Assembly (NCBI RefSeq): GCF_943192935.1
Contig: NZ_CALPCI010000002.1
Span: 124,001-188,000, forward strand
Source: Limosilactobacillus caecicola
Lineage (GTDB): Bacteria; Bacillota; Bacilli; Lactobacillales; Lactobacillaceae
Length of the DNA stretch: 64,000 bases
Direction: 5' to 3'
A program made the translations under genes and the position numbers. Of the stretch, positions 8,391 through 16,788 are shown in pieces. Position 1 is the stretch's first letter. Every line of letters starts with the position of its first letter. The notes under the pieces are model-generated. The model saw only the letters and a program-made list of their open reading frames with translations. It was not told the origin of the DNA and searched no databases.

Positions 8391-8429
8391 CGAACGTTCG
8401 TTTGCTTTTGCTAAGGAAACGGGTATAAT
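8391..8429 (+). promoter_or_regulatory. SOS-box-like operator and promoter of uvrA paralogue
   Basis: CGAAC-GTTC-GTTTG (8391-8404) fits the Gram-positive LexA box pattern CGAAC-N4-GTTYG. It overlaps a weak -35 (TTTGCT, 8401-8406), which is 17 bp from TATAAT (8424-8429). The position over the -35 and the DNA-repair-type gene downstream make LexA control plausible. Confidence 0.6.
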
Positions 8430-8514
8430 AATTTTGAATTCTACATTTCAAATTATTCATAAACCGGTAACTAATGATTTAGGTAATTGAATTTATTTGA
8501 AAGGAGCCATCACG

Positions 8515-11025
8515 ATGCCAAAACTACCGACCCAAATTGAAGTGCGCGGGGCCAAAGTGCACAACCTGAAAAATATTGATGTTGACATTCCCTTACACAA
8601 GTTTGTGGCTGTTTCGGGGCTTTCAGGATCCGGCAAGAGTTCCTTAGCGATGGGAATTCTCTACGAAGAAGGATCGCGGCGCTACCTGGAGGCACTGTCG
8701 ACCTATACCCGACGGCGGATTAAGCTTGGGGCCCAAGCGGATGTCACAAGCGTCAAACATATTCCATCAGCCTTGGCGCTGAAACAGCGGCCAAGTATTC
8801 CTTCGGAACGGGCCACGGTGGGAACGACGAGTGAAATTTTAAATGTGATTCGCTTAATCTTCTCGCGGCTCGGGTCACCAGTCTGCCCGAACGGTCACCG
8901 GTTAAAGCCAAGTCTCAAGATTGCTCAGGCCATGAGCCAGATGGGCGATCAGCTAGGCAAGATCACCTGCCCGGTTTGTGGCGAAACCTTCAGTGCCTTT
9001 AGTGCCGAAGACTTTGCCTTTAATTCGACGGGCGCGTGTGAGAATTGTCATGGGACCGGTCAAGTGCGGACGTTAGATGAATCTAAACTGATTGGTGATG
9101 AAAACCTAAGTTTGGCGGATGGTGCGGTAGCGTCTTGGCACTTGCCAGGGCGGAATTTCATGCCGAGTGTGGCGCAACAGGCTGGCGTCCGGATCCACGT
9201 GCCATATAAGGACCTAACTGATAAGGAAAAGGACTTTGTCCTCAACGGTCCGGAAAAGAAGTACAGGATGGATTTGCGCTCCGGAACTGGCCGGGTCTTT
9301 CACGATTTCAACGCCTTGTACGAAAACGCCCACGCTGCCGTTTTGGCTTCGGCCAAGTCGAGCAAAAGTGAACGGGCGCAGAAGCGGATTAGCGAATTCT
9401 TCCATTATTCCACCTGCCCGGTCTGTCACGGGACCCGCTTAAAACCAGAATTATTGCACCAATTAGCCGGCGGCCTCAACATTGCCCAGGTTTGCGACCT
9501 TAGTCTTGGTGAATTACCGGCTTGGCGAGATCGGATCATGGACGAATTACCGGCTGACATGCACACGATGGCGAAGGCATTATTCAAAGAATTTGATGAT
9601 AACTTACATCCACTCCTGGAGCTTGGCCTGGATTATCTGACGCTGTCGCGAAACGGGAATACGTTATCGACGGGGGAATTACAACGGATCCAGCTAGCCC
9701 GCACCTTGCGGACCGCCACCACTGGTGTTTTGTACATCCTGGACGAACCGTCAATTGGCTTGCACCCGGACAACATCACGGGTTTACTTCATGTATTCAA
9801 AGAACTTGTGGCCCAAGGCAACTCCCTCGTGGTGGTTGATCACAACGTGGACATTATCAAAGAAGCGGACTGGATTATCGAAATCGGCCCGGGTTCTGGT
9901 GAACAAGGGGGCCAGTTGATCGCCCAAGGGACGCCTCAGCAAATTGCCCAGGATACTGACTCCAAGATTGATCCCTACTTGAATGGCACGGCGCAATTGT
10001 TAGCCCGTAAACCGGTCAGCCTCCAAGATGCTGAGCAAATTAGTTGGCGGGTCCAGGATTACTTCAATTTGCATGATGTTCAGGCCAATTTGCCAGTTAA
10101 TCGGTTGAGTGCCGTCACCGGTTTTTCTGGCGCCGGGAAAACCAGCCTGATTTTGGACAGCTTAGTGCCGGCCATCAAGGCCAAGCGTGACGGGGTAGCC
10201 TTACCAAAGCAGGTTACGGAATTAGAATCACCGGTCAAAACCGTCGTCAGTGTGGACGCGGCGCCGATTGGGAAGACCCAACGGTCTACGGTGGCTACCT
10301 ACACGAGTATTATGGACAACCTGCGGCGGTTGTTTGCTAACCAGCCATTAGCCAAGGAAAAGCACTATACACCGTCATATTTTTCGTACAACAACAAGCA
10401 AGGGGCCTGTCCGAACTGTGGTGGGGCGGGAGTAGTCACCCTGGATATCCAGTTCTTGCCGGATATGCAACAGGAATGTCCAGTTTGTCATGGTGATCGC
10501 TACAACCCCGCAGTTCAGGAGGTTAAATGGCATGGTTACTCGATCGTTGATATTTTGAAGTTGGATGTCCGGGAAGCCTTGCCGGTCTTTGAGAAAGTTC
10601 CCAAGATTCATCGGGAATTGGAACTCCTGCAAGAAGTCGGACTTGATTACCTCCACCTCGGTGAAAGTACGCCGACCTTATCAGGTGGGGAAGCTCAACG
10701 GCTGAAGTTGGTCAAACACCTCAATCACGATCAAGCACAAACCCTGTTTGTCTTTGATGAACCAACGATTGGGTTGCACCCGCTTGACGTGAAAACCCTG
10801 GTGGACGTGATGCAACAATTGCTGGAGCGAGGGGCGACGATCGTGACGATTACCCATGACTTGAACCTGATTGTGAACGCTGACTACATGCTCGATCTCG
10901 GTCCACGGGGTGGGCAAAATGGGGGCCGCATTGTCGCTAGTGGCACGCCAACGGAGGTGAGCCAATCAACTGACAGTTTAACAGGTCAGTATTTGAAAGA
11001 GTATGTTGGACGGTTTAGTAAATAA
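8515..11025 (+). CDS. UvrA-like excinuclease ATPase (short UvrA2 class)
   Basis: 836 residues with two ABC ATPase halves. Half one: Walker A SGLSGSGKSS (about 35-44), signature STGELQRIQLARTL and Walker B YILDEPSIGLHPDN. Half two: Walker A TGFSGAGKTS (about 540), signature LSGGEAQRLKLVKHL and Walker B FVFDEPTIGLHP. Zinc-type motifs CPNGH...CPVCG, CENCHGTG, CPVCHGTRLKPE and CPNCGGAG...CPVCHGDRYNP are present. Housekeeping UvrA is about 940-950 residues; this shorter form matches UvrA2-type paralogues linked to DNA-damage or drug tolerance. AAGGAG at 8501-8506 fixes the ATG at 8515, since the upstream TTG at 8497 would precede it. No uvrB is nearby. Confidence 0.88.
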   Translation: MPKLPTQIEVRGAKVHNLKNIDVDIPLHKFVAVSGLSGSGKSSLAMGILYEEGSRRYLEALSTYTRRRIKLGAQADVTSVKHIPSALALKQRPSIPSERATVGTTSEILNVIRLIFSRLGSPVCPNGHRLKPSLKIAQAMSQMGDQLGKITCPVCGETFSAFSAEDFAFNSTGACENCHGTGQVRTLDESKLIGDENLSLADGAVASWHLPGRNFMPSVAQQAGVRIHVPYKDLTDKEKDFVLNGPEKKYRMDLRSGTGRVFHDFNALYENAHAAVLASAKSSKSERAQKRISEFFHYSTCPVCHGTRLKPELLHQLAGGLNIAQVCDLSLGELPAWRDRIMDELPADMHTMAKALFKEFDDNLHPLLELGLDYLTLSRNGNTLSTGELQRIQLARTLRTATTGVLYILDEPSIGLHPDNITGLLHVFKELVAQGNSLVVVDHNVDIIKEADWIIEIGPGSGEQGGQLIAQGTPQQIAQDTDSKIDPYLNGTAQLLARKPVSLQDAEQISWRVQDYFNLHDVQANLPVNRLSAVTGFSGAGKTSLILDSLVPAIKAKRDGVALPKQVTELESPVKTVVSVDAAPIGKTQRSTVATYTSIMDNLRRLFANQPLAKEKHYTPSYFSYNNKQGACPNCGGAGVVTLDIQFLPDMQQECPVCHGDRYNPAVQEVKWHGYSIVDILKLDVREALPVFEKVPKIHRELELLQEVGLDYLHLGESTPTLSGGEAQRLKLVKHLNHDQAQTLFVFDEPTIGLHPLDVKTLVDVMQQLLERGATIVTITHDLNLIVNADYMLDLGPRGGQNGGRIVASGTPTEVSQSTDSLTGQYLKEYVGRFSK

Positions 11026-11044
11026 ATGTAAGATTTAGCAGTGA

Positions 11045-11078
11045 CTCTAGTATGTGTTTCCATACTAGAGCCTTTTTT
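11045..11078 (+). terminator. Rho-independent terminator after uvrA paralogue
   Basis: Perfect 10-bp arms CTCTAGTATG and CATACTAGAG, 6-nt loop, then CCTTTTTT. Confidence 0.9.
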
Positions 11079-11263
11079 ATGATTTGTTAGATGATTAAGC
11101 AATCATGTTTGCTAGAATAATTTTCTTACAATCTGATGAGTAGTGATCATCGGGAAAATATTGACTTATTAGGCTTAGTTATCACGCTAAATAGCTAATT
11201 TTGAGTAATGATTATTTATGTAACGAATTAAAGTGGCTATTATGTATATAATATCCCCTGTAA

Positions 11264-11428
11264 GTTGCTATTGATGCTTCTGAAGTCTATTCAATTCAGG
11301 AAACGAAACATGTTCTCCATAATGAGGCTAATCGGCAGAATTTAATGGATTCAATCCATCAAGCAGAATCAGGGGATACTAAATTGTTTACCTCTGAAGA
11401 ATTTGAGAAATTAGACGATCTAAATTGA
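11264..11428 (+). pseudogene. Phd/YefM-like antitoxin C-terminal fragment
   Basis: An open frame bounded upstream by TAA at 11261 encodes VAIDASEVYSIQETKHVL, then HNEANRQNLMDSIHQAESGD and FTSEEFEKLDDLN. The pattern 'Q-E-T-x-x-x-L-x-x-x-A-N-x-x-x-L-x-x-S-I' is the C-terminal half of Phd/YefM-type antitoxins. There is no start codon or ribosome site, and no toxin gene follows. The remainder of the 545-bp gap (11026-11570) is AT-rich, with only the terminator at 11045 and the promoter at 11493. Confidence 0.5.
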
Positions 11429-11492
11429 ATATTAAATTTAATTAGCGTGATTACACGCAGTATAAAAGATTAAATAATTCAGGTGAGCTAAC

Positions 11493-11521
11493 TTGCGTCA
11501 CGGCCCCTCTAGTGATAAGAT
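11493..11521 (+). promoter_or_regulatory. Promoter of L-HicDH gene
   Basis: TTGCGT (11493-11498), 17-bp spacer, TGA-TAAGAT with an extended -10 (11516-11521). Confidence 0.6.
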
Positions 11522-11570
11522 TAAAAATTAATTAGAGACATCACATGATATTCAAAGAGAGGATGATTCG

Positions 11571-12503
11571 ATGACGCGCAAAATTGGTGTGATTGGCGTG
11601 GGCCACGTTGGTTCCACAGCCGCTCATTACATTGTTGCGAACGGCTTTGCCGATGATTTAGTGTTAATTGATAAGAATGAGGAGAAACTCCACGCGGACG
11701 TCTTAGATTTTCAAGACGCGCTGTCCAATTTACCTTTCCACACTAATATTATCGAAAATGATTACAGCGCCTTAGCTGACGCGGATGTGATCATTTCTGC
11801 AGTGGGGAACATTAAATTGCAGGATACGCCAAAGGTAGACCGGTTCGTTGAATTACCATTTACCCGGGACGCGGTTAGTGAAGTTGCTCAAAAGATCAAG
11901 GAAAGTGGTTTCCACGGCGTGATCATCGCGATTACGAACCCAGTGGACGTGATTACTTCCCTGTACCAAAAGATTACTGGGTTACCTAAGAACCAAGTGA
12001 TCGGGACGGGGACGTTGCTAGATTCCGCGCGGATGAAGCGGGTCGTGGCCGAAAAGTTTGACGTTGACCCCCGTTCCGTTAGTGGTTACAACCTTGGTGA
12101 ACACGGCAATTCCCAATTTACCGCTTGGTCAACCGTCAAGGTGATGGACCAACCAATGACGAAGTTAGCTAAGGAAAATAACTTAGACCTGGATGAATTA
12201 GATCATGACTCTAAGTATGGTGGTTGGCTTGTCTTCCACGGTAAGAAGTACACGAGTTACGGGGTGGCAACGGCGGCAGTCCGGTTGGCCAACACAGTTT
12301 TGTCAGATGCGCATACTGAATTACCGGTTTCCAACTTCCGTGAAGAATACGGGGTTTACCTCTCATATCCAGCCATCGTTGGTCGTCAAGGAATTATCAA
12401 GCAATGTCAGTTGGATTTAACTGATGAAGAGCTGGATAAATTACAAAATTCGGCAAACTTCATCAAGGAAAAGTACCAAGAAAGTCTCGACGCTTTGAAA
12501 TAG
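11571..12503 (+). CDS. L-2-hydroxyisocaproate dehydrogenase
   Basis: 310-residue member of the lactate/malate dehydrogenase family. The NAD-binding motif is GVIGVGHVGS (7-16), and ITNPVDVITSL (about 123-133) is typical. The catalytic histidine is in SGYNLGEHGNSQFTAWS, and substrate-loop Arg and Asp are present. Segments GTGTLLDSARMKR, DPRSVSGYNLGEHGNSQF and YTSYGVATAAVRLA closely match the characterised L-HicDH of Weissella/Lactobacillus confusus rather than housekeeping LDH. It reduces 2-oxo acids from Leu, Met and Phe to L-2-hydroxy acids with NADH, giving redox balance and flavour or antifungal acids. The ATG follows AGAGAGG. Single-gene unit with its own promoter and terminator. Confidence 0.88.
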   Translation: MTRKIGVIGVGHVGSTAAHYIVANGFADDLVLIDKNEEKLHADVLDFQDALSNLPFHTNIIENDYSALADADVIISAVGNIKLQDTPKVDRFVELPFTRDAVSEVAQKIKESGFHGVIIAITNPVDVITSLYQKITGLPKNQVIGTGTLLDSARMKRVVAEKFDVDPRSVSGYNLGEHGNSQFTAWSTVKVMDQPMTKLAKENNLDLDELDHDSKYGGWLVFHGKKYTSYGVATAAVRLANTVLSDAHTELPVSNFREEYGVYLSYPAIVGRQGIIKQCQLDLTDEELDKLQNSANFIKEKYQESLDALK

Positions 12504-12512
12504 TTAGCTTAG

Positions 12513-12538
12513 AAAGTCGCTCTGTGGAGCGGCTTTTT
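12513..12538 (+). terminator. Terminator after L-HicDH
   Basis: Arms AAAGTCGCTC and GAGCGGCTTT around TGTG, running into TTTTTG. Confidence 0.8.
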
Positions 12539-12567
12539 GCATGATGAAAAATCTAGGAGGAAATAAG

Positions 12568-12897
12568 ATGAATTACGAAGAATTAATTCCGAAAATTTAT
12601 GAATGGGCCCACGAACGACAAATTGATCAGGCCGATCCCCGGGTGGAATTTATGAAAATTGCGGAAGAGGTCGGTGAACTTTCAGCAGCCTACAATAAGC
12701 AGCAACATGCTGAACTCGTCGACGCGATTGGTGACCTGCAGGTGGCCCTGCTGATCTTTAGTAAGCTCGTTGGTGTTGACCATCAAGCAGCATTGACCGA
12801 AGCCTACAACACGATTAAGGACCGCCATGGAAAGACCACTGCAGCCGGGGTCTTTATTAAGGACGCAGATTTGCATCAAGGGAAAGAAGCGCAATAA
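12568..12897 (+). CDS. MazG-like nucleotide pyrophosphohydrolase
   Basis: 109 residues. EEVGELSAAY (about 34-43) and LVDAIGDLQVALLIF (about 55-70) form the EExxE...ExxD-type metal site of the all-alpha NTP pyrophosphatase fold. Single-domain members hydrolyse (d)NTPs to (d)NMP and PPi, which can clean the nucleotide pool. AGGAGG 6 nt before 12568 fixes this ATG over the one at 12541. Close behind the L-HicDH terminator, with a 14-bp hairpin after it, so it is a lone gene. Confidence 0.8.
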   Translation: MNYEELIPKIYEWAHERQIDQADPRVEFMKIAEEVGELSAAYNKQQHAELVDAIGDLQVALLIFSKLVGVDHQAALTEAYNTIKDRHGKTTAAGVFIKDADLHQGKEAQ

Positions 12898-12900
12898 TGA

Positions 12901-12943
12901 AGACCCGCTAAGTTGGAAAGGTTGCCGAACTTAGCGGGTCTCG
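12901..12943. terminator. Long hairpin after mazG-like gene
   Basis: Perfect 14-bp arms AGACCCGCTAAGTT and AACTTAGCGGGTCT with a 13-nt loop. The T tract is poor (TCGATGTAGTTT), so termination may be partial. Confidence 0.6.
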
Positions 12944-12962
12944 ATGTAGTTTCTTTATTAAT

Positions 12963-12991
12963 TTGATTTTATGTTGATAACGACATATAAT
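12963..12991 (+). promoter_or_regulatory. padC promoter with PadR operator
   Basis: TTGATT (12963-12968), 17-bp spacer, TATAAT (12986-12991). Inside it lies ATGT-N8-ACAT (12971-12986), the dyad established for PadR binding in Bacillus and lactic acid bacteria. It overlaps the -10, which fits steric repression relieved by phenolic acids. Confidence 0.85.
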
Positions 12992-13026
12992 AGCAAAGCA
13001 TACTCAAACAAGAAAAGGATAACAAC

Positions 13027-13566
13027 ATGACTGAAAAACAATTTAAAACTTTAGACGATTTCCTTGGCACACATTTTATCTATACTTATGATAATGGTTG
13101 GGAATACGAATGGTATGCGAAAAATGATCACACCGTTGATTACCGAATTCACGGCGGCATGGTTGCCGGTCGTTGGGTTAAGGACCAAGAAGCCAATATT
13201 GTAATGTTGACGGAAGGGATTTATAAAGTAGCTTGGACGGAACCCACCGGAACTGATGTGGCGTTGGACTTCGTGCCAAACGAAAAGAAGTTGAACGGGA
13301 CGATTTTCTTCCCCGCCTGGGTGAAGGAGCATCCGGAAATTACGGTGACCTTCCAGAACGAACACATTGATCGGATGCACGAAGCACGGGAAAAGTATGC
13401 TACCTATCCAAAATTAGTGGTGCCAGAATTTGCGCACATCACTTATATTGGTGACGCTGGTCAAAATAACGAAGACGTGATTTCTGAAGCACCATACGAT
13501 GGTATTATCGATGATATTCGTGAAGGACGCTACTTCGACGAAAATTACAAGCGGATTGCAAAATAG
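13027..13566 (+). CDS. padC: Phenolic acid decarboxylase
   Basis: 179 residues, normal family length. The opening [20 protein letters not shown], then [23 protein letters not shown] and [11 protein letters not shown] are hallmark PadC segments. The Tyr, Arg and Glu of the beta-barrel active site lie in these motifs. It converts p-coumarate, ferulate and caffeate to vinyl phenols without a cofactor, in the cytoplasm, detoxifying plant phenolics. It is preceded by a PadR-operated promoter and followed 36 bp later by padR, the classical two-gene arrangement. Confidence 0.95.
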   Translation: MTEKQFKTLDDFLGTHFIYTYDNGWEYEWYAKNDHTVDYRIHGGMVAGRWVKDQEANIVMLTEGIYKVAWTEPTGTDVALDFVPNEKKLNGTIFFPAWVKEHPEITVTFQNEHIDRMHEAREKYATYPKLVVPEFAHITYIGDAGQNNEDVISEAPYDGIIDDIREGRYFDENYKRIAK

Positions 13567-13602
13567 CGTATAATCAGGGAAGAAAGACGAGGAGGTAATT
13601 GC

Positions 13603-14148
13603 ATGCCGAAACGACGAATTCTTCCCTTTATTATTTTGGGAATCACAAACACTCATCAGCGTATTACGGGACGGGAGATCACGAATACCTTTAGTACCGA
13701 AATCGGTGATTTTTGGCAGGCATCCCACAGTCAGATCTATCCAGAATTGCGGCGGATGACGCAGGATGGCTGGTTGACCGTGAGCACCAGTCCCACCAAT
13801 AGTAAAGAAAAGTACTACGACATTACTGATGAAGGGCGCCAAGTCCTCAATGAGTGGCTGGGTCAGTTGGTAGATGAATTGCCGATTCACCAAGACCTCT
13901 TTTCATTGAAGTTATTTTTCATTCAACAGGCCGATGACCCACGAATTGGCGATTTAATTAACCAACAAATGAAGCTCCTGAAACAGAACTTACACCACCT
14001 CAAGCAACGTGAACAGCAGGTCTTTCCGAATGAGGAGGCGGTTCAGCACCATTACGGACATTATTTAATCCTCAAGCGGGCAATTTCGCGGACGCAGGGA
14101 CAGCTAGAATGGCTCAATGAAACGAAGAAAAAGTTGAAAATTAGATAA
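13603..14148 (+). CDS. padR: PadR-type transcriptional repressor
   Basis: 181 residues. The N-terminal winged helix (ILPFIILGITNTHQRITGRE, then SHSQIYPELRRMTQDGWLTV) is the PadR fold, and the C-terminal helical dimerisation part covers about 95-181. AGGAGG precedes the ATG. Same strand as padC and directly downstream, so it is co-transcribed and probably autoregulated through the ATGT-N8-ACAT site at 12971. Confidence 0.9.
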   Translation: MPKRRILPFIILGITNTHQRITGREITNTFSTEIGDFWQASHSQIYPELRRMTQDGWLTVSTSPTNSKEKYYDITDEGRQVLNEWLGQLVDELPIHQDLFSLKLFFIQQADDPRIGDLINQQMKLLKQNLHHLKQREQQVFPNEEAVQHHYGHYLILKRAISRTQGQLEWLNETKKKLKIR

Positions 14149-14187
14149 TGAAAGCAAAAAAGTGACCGCCAGGAACTCTAGCAGTCA

Positions 14188-14895
14188 TTACACAAGTTTG
14201 TAGCCGAATCCGCGCACCGTCAGCAAGTGCACTGGTTTGCTTGGCTGGTCTTCCAGCTTATCGCGGAGGTGGCTAATATGGATATCCACAATTCGCGATG
14301 ATTCTAATAGGTCATACCCCCACACCCCATTCACGAGTTGTTCCCGACTCAGTACGTGACCATGGTGGTCATTGAGAAAAGTTAATAATTGAAATTCCTT
14401 TGGCGTCAAGTTAATCTTGGCGCCATTTTTAATCACGGTGTAGTCATCCTGATTGATTTGCCAGTCACCAATCATTGCGTTATTTTCAGTGGCTTGGCTA
14501 GTATCCCCCTGGTGACGAGCAGGAATTTCTTGATAGGTCCGGAGCCGTTGGGAGAACATGGCACCGTAGATCGTCTCGTTAAATGGCAAAGTGACCACGT
14601 CGTCGACCTTGGCTTGATAAAGTTTACGGATTTGCCGTTCAGACGGTTGGCTTGCGAACACGGTCACCGGCCCGGTAATCAGGTGGCGAACCAGGGTCAT
14701 TGTGGCAGTCGTGGTGTCGAGGGTCACATCGTCTAAGTCCCACCAAACTCCCGCAATCTGATGATGTTCTAAGGCAACGACAAGGCCGGTCGGGGTGGTC
14801 AATTGGGAAACATGACCACCAAGTTGGTGGGCGAGTTTTTGTAATTTCGCGACCAGGGGCAGGTTTTGACTCATAACTAAAAAGTACTTTGGCAT
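14188..14895 (-). CDS. OmpR/PhoP-type response regulator, atypical receiver
   Basis: 235 residues. The C-terminal 100 form a clear OmpR winged helix (LTPKEFQLLTFLNDHHGHVL, REQLVNGVWGYD, VDIHISHLRDKLE, LLTVRGFGYKLV). The N-terminal 120 have receiver length, but the usual acidic pair after strand 1 is replaced by YFLVMSQN. The phosphorylatable Asp is uncertain (WWDLDDV near 55). No histidine kinase lies nearby. Start is taken at the ATG with GGAG 6 nt upstream; the ATG 15 nt earlier overlaps that site. Divergence from pstS with Pho-box-like repeats between points to control of phosphate uptake. Confidence 0.82.
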   Translation of the reverse strand: MPKYFLVMSQNLPLVAKLQKLAHQLGGHVSQLTTPTGLVVALEHHQIAGVWWDLDDVTLDTTTATMTLVRHLITGPVTVFASQPSERQIRKLYQAKVDDVVTLPFNETIYGAMFSQRLRTYQEIPARHQGDTSQATENNAMIGDWQINQDDYTVIKNGAKINLTPKEFQLLTFLNDHHGHVLSREQLVNGVWGYDLLESSRIVDIHISHLRDKLEDQPSKPVHLLTVRGFGYKLV

Positions 14896-14909
14896 CTTGA
14901 TCTCCAACA

Positions 14910-14963
14910 TTTACAAAAGCTTTACATTCCATCAATTCAAAATTTACATCGGCTTGCTATGCT
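14910..14963 (+). promoter_or_regulatory. Pho-box repeats and pst promoter
   Basis: TTTACA at 14910, 14921 and 14943, with a degenerate unit (TCAATT) at 14932, giving exact 11-bp phasing. TATGCT (14958-14963) lies 9 bp after the last repeat and serves as -10, while no -35 is present. This is the architecture of PhoP-activated promoters, where TT(A/T/C)ACA repeats replace the -35. Confidence 0.78.
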
Positions 14964-15016
14964 TTATTTGTATCATATGAGAATTTAGAACTCAAGTAAG
15001 AAAGTTGAGAGTAGAG

Positions 15017-15883
15017 ATGAAAAAGGTTATTACCAGTGGAGTAGTGATCCTGGTGATCGGTTTATTAGGTTGGGGATGGTATACGGCCCATCATCAACCG
15101 GCGGCTGACAAGGTGACGGTCGTTGGTTCTACGGCGTTGCAACCATTGGCAGAGGCGGTTGCCGAACGCTATCAAAAAACTCACCATGCCAATATTATTG
15201 TGCAAGGTGGTGGCTCGGGAACCGGCCTCAGTCAGGTCCAGGCTGGGGCAGTCAATATTGGTGCTTCTGACATTGCGGCGAGCCAAAAAGAGGGGATTAA
15301 TGCCGCTAAGCTTCAGGACCATATTGTGGCAGTTTCTGGAATTGTTCCCGTGGTGAACCCCAAATTAGGGGTCAAAAATTTATCCATGGCCCAATTACGG
15401 GGGATTTTTACTGGGCGAATTACCAACTGGCAAGAAGTTGGTGGACCTAATTTACCGATTACGGTGATTAACCGGGCCAGCGGTAGTGGAACCCGGGTGG
15501 CTTTTGAACAAACAGTCCTCCAACCGGGAACCGAGTCGATTAACGCCCAGGAACAAGATTCGAACGGGACCGTCAAGGAGATTGTTTCTAACACGCCCGG
15601 TGCGATCAGCTACATTGCCCTCGCCTACATGAATAATCAGGTACAGGCTTTAAAAATTGATGGGATGAGCGCCACGGCCCAAAACATTACCACCAATGCT
15701 TGGCCGTTGTGGTCGTATGAACATATGTATACGCAAAAGCATTCGTCCAAAGCGACCACAGCGTTTATCCGGTACATGCAGTCACATCGGGTCCAGTCAT
15801 CAATTGTCAACGCGGCCCATTACGTTAGCATTCATGACATGCAAGTGACCAAAACGGATACTGGTCAGGTAAGGAGGAAGTAA
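15017..15883 (+). CDS. pstS: Phosphate-binding protein of Pst transporter
   Basis: 288 residues. VTVVGSTALQPLAEAVAERY (about 36-55), IIVQGGGSGTGLSQVQAGAV and INRASGSGTRVAFEQ form the phosphate-binding loops of PstS. It has a hydrophobic N-terminal segment (VITSGVVILVIGLLGWGWYT) but no lipobox cysteine, so it is probably held by an uncleaved signal anchor rather than as a lipoprotein. ATG at 15017 is preferred to the TTG at 15005. First gene of pstSCAB-phoU, 2 bp before pstC. Confidence 0.9.
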   Translation: MKKVITSGVVILVIGLLGWGWYTAHHQPAADKVTVVGSTALQPLAEAVAERYQKTHHANIIVQGGGSGTGLSQVQAGAVNIGASDIAASQKEGINAAKLQDHIVAVSGIVPVVNPKLGVKNLSMAQLRGIFTGRITNWQEVGGPNLPITVINRASGSGTRVAFEQTVLQPGTESINAQEQDSNGTVKEIVSNTPGAISYIALAYMNNQVQALKIDGMSATAQNITTNAWPLWSYEHMYTQKHSSKATTAFIRYMQSHRVQSSIVNAAHYVSIHDMQVTKTDTGQVRRK

Positions 15884-15885
15884 TC

Positions 15886-16788
15886 ATGCAGGGACCACAG
15901 CAAAATCTGCTGAAGCCTTCAAAGGAGAGTCGCGAAGAGTGGCTCGGTAAATTAGTCAGCGGCCTGGCCATCGTCCTGATTGGTGGCTTAGTGAGTGCGA
16001 TTCTGATTTTCTTGACCGTTAAGGGAATTGCGCTCTTTGTCCAAGGGGAGTTTTCACTTGGCAAGTTTTTAACGGACACGACTTGGAGCATGAGTAATCA
16101 TGATTATGGGGCTTTGCCGATGATTATCACATCGTTTTTGATCACGGTTTTAGCGGGAATTGTTGCCTTACCAATGGCGATGATCGTCGCCATTGCAATC
16201 GCTGAAATGCTTCCCCAACGGGTTGAACGATACCTCAAACCCGTTATTGAACTCCTGGTGGGAATTCCGTCAGTGGTTTATGGTTACGTTGGCTTGACGT
16301 TGATTGTCCCTGCCTTGCAAAGGCTCTTTGGTGGCACAGGTTTTGGAATCCTCGCGGCAACTTGTGTACTCTTTCTGATGATTTTGCCGACGATGACGTC
16401 AATGAGCATTGATAGTCTCCGTGGGGTACCACAGGACTACCGACGAGCTTCGGCTGGACTGGGGGCAACGCGCTGGCAGACGATCACCCGCGTAGTCCTA
16501 CCGAGTGCGCGGGGTGGCATCTTGACCGCCATGGTTTTTGGCATGGCGCGGGCCTTTGGGGAAGCGCTGGCGGTGCAAATGGTGATCGGGAACACGACCA
16601 TCATGCCCAAGGGACTGCTTGACCCGGCAGCCACACTCACTAGTGTCCTCACAACTGGAATTGGTAATACGGTGATGGGGACAACCGCCAATAATGCCCT
16701 GTGGTCGTTGGCGTTGATTTTACTCATCATGTCATTAGCATTCAACATCTTGATGAAACTATTTAACAAACGGGGAGGTCAACGATGA
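15886..16788 (+). CDS. pstC: Phosphate ABC transporter permease PstC
   Basis: 300 residues with about six membrane helices. The permease loop GVPQDYRRASAGLGATRWQT (about 183-202) is the EAA-type motif that contacts PstB. The N-terminal cytoplasmic part, QNLLKPSKESREE, precedes helix 1. GGAGG sits 7 nt before the ATG. The stop overlaps the pstA start by 4 bp (ATGA), giving translational coupling. Confidence 0.93.
   Translation: MQGPQQNLLKPSKESREEWLGKLVSGLAIVLIGGLVSAILIFLTVKGIALFVQGEFSLGKFLTDTTWSMSNHDYGALPMIITSFLITVLAGIVALPMAMIVAIAIAEMLPQRVERYLKPVIELLVGIPSVVYGYVGLTLIVPALQRLFGGTGFGILAATCVLFLMILPTMTSMSIDSLRGVPQDYRRASAGLGATRWQTITRVVLPSARGGILTAMVFGMARAFGEALAVQMVIGNTTIMPKGLLDPAATLTSVLTTGIGNTVMGTTANNALWSLALILLIMSLAFNILMKLFNKRGGQR

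Noticed and set aside
14639-14935. Second minus-strand frame overlapping the response regulator.
   Set aside because: No conserved motif, and it covers the Pho-box region.
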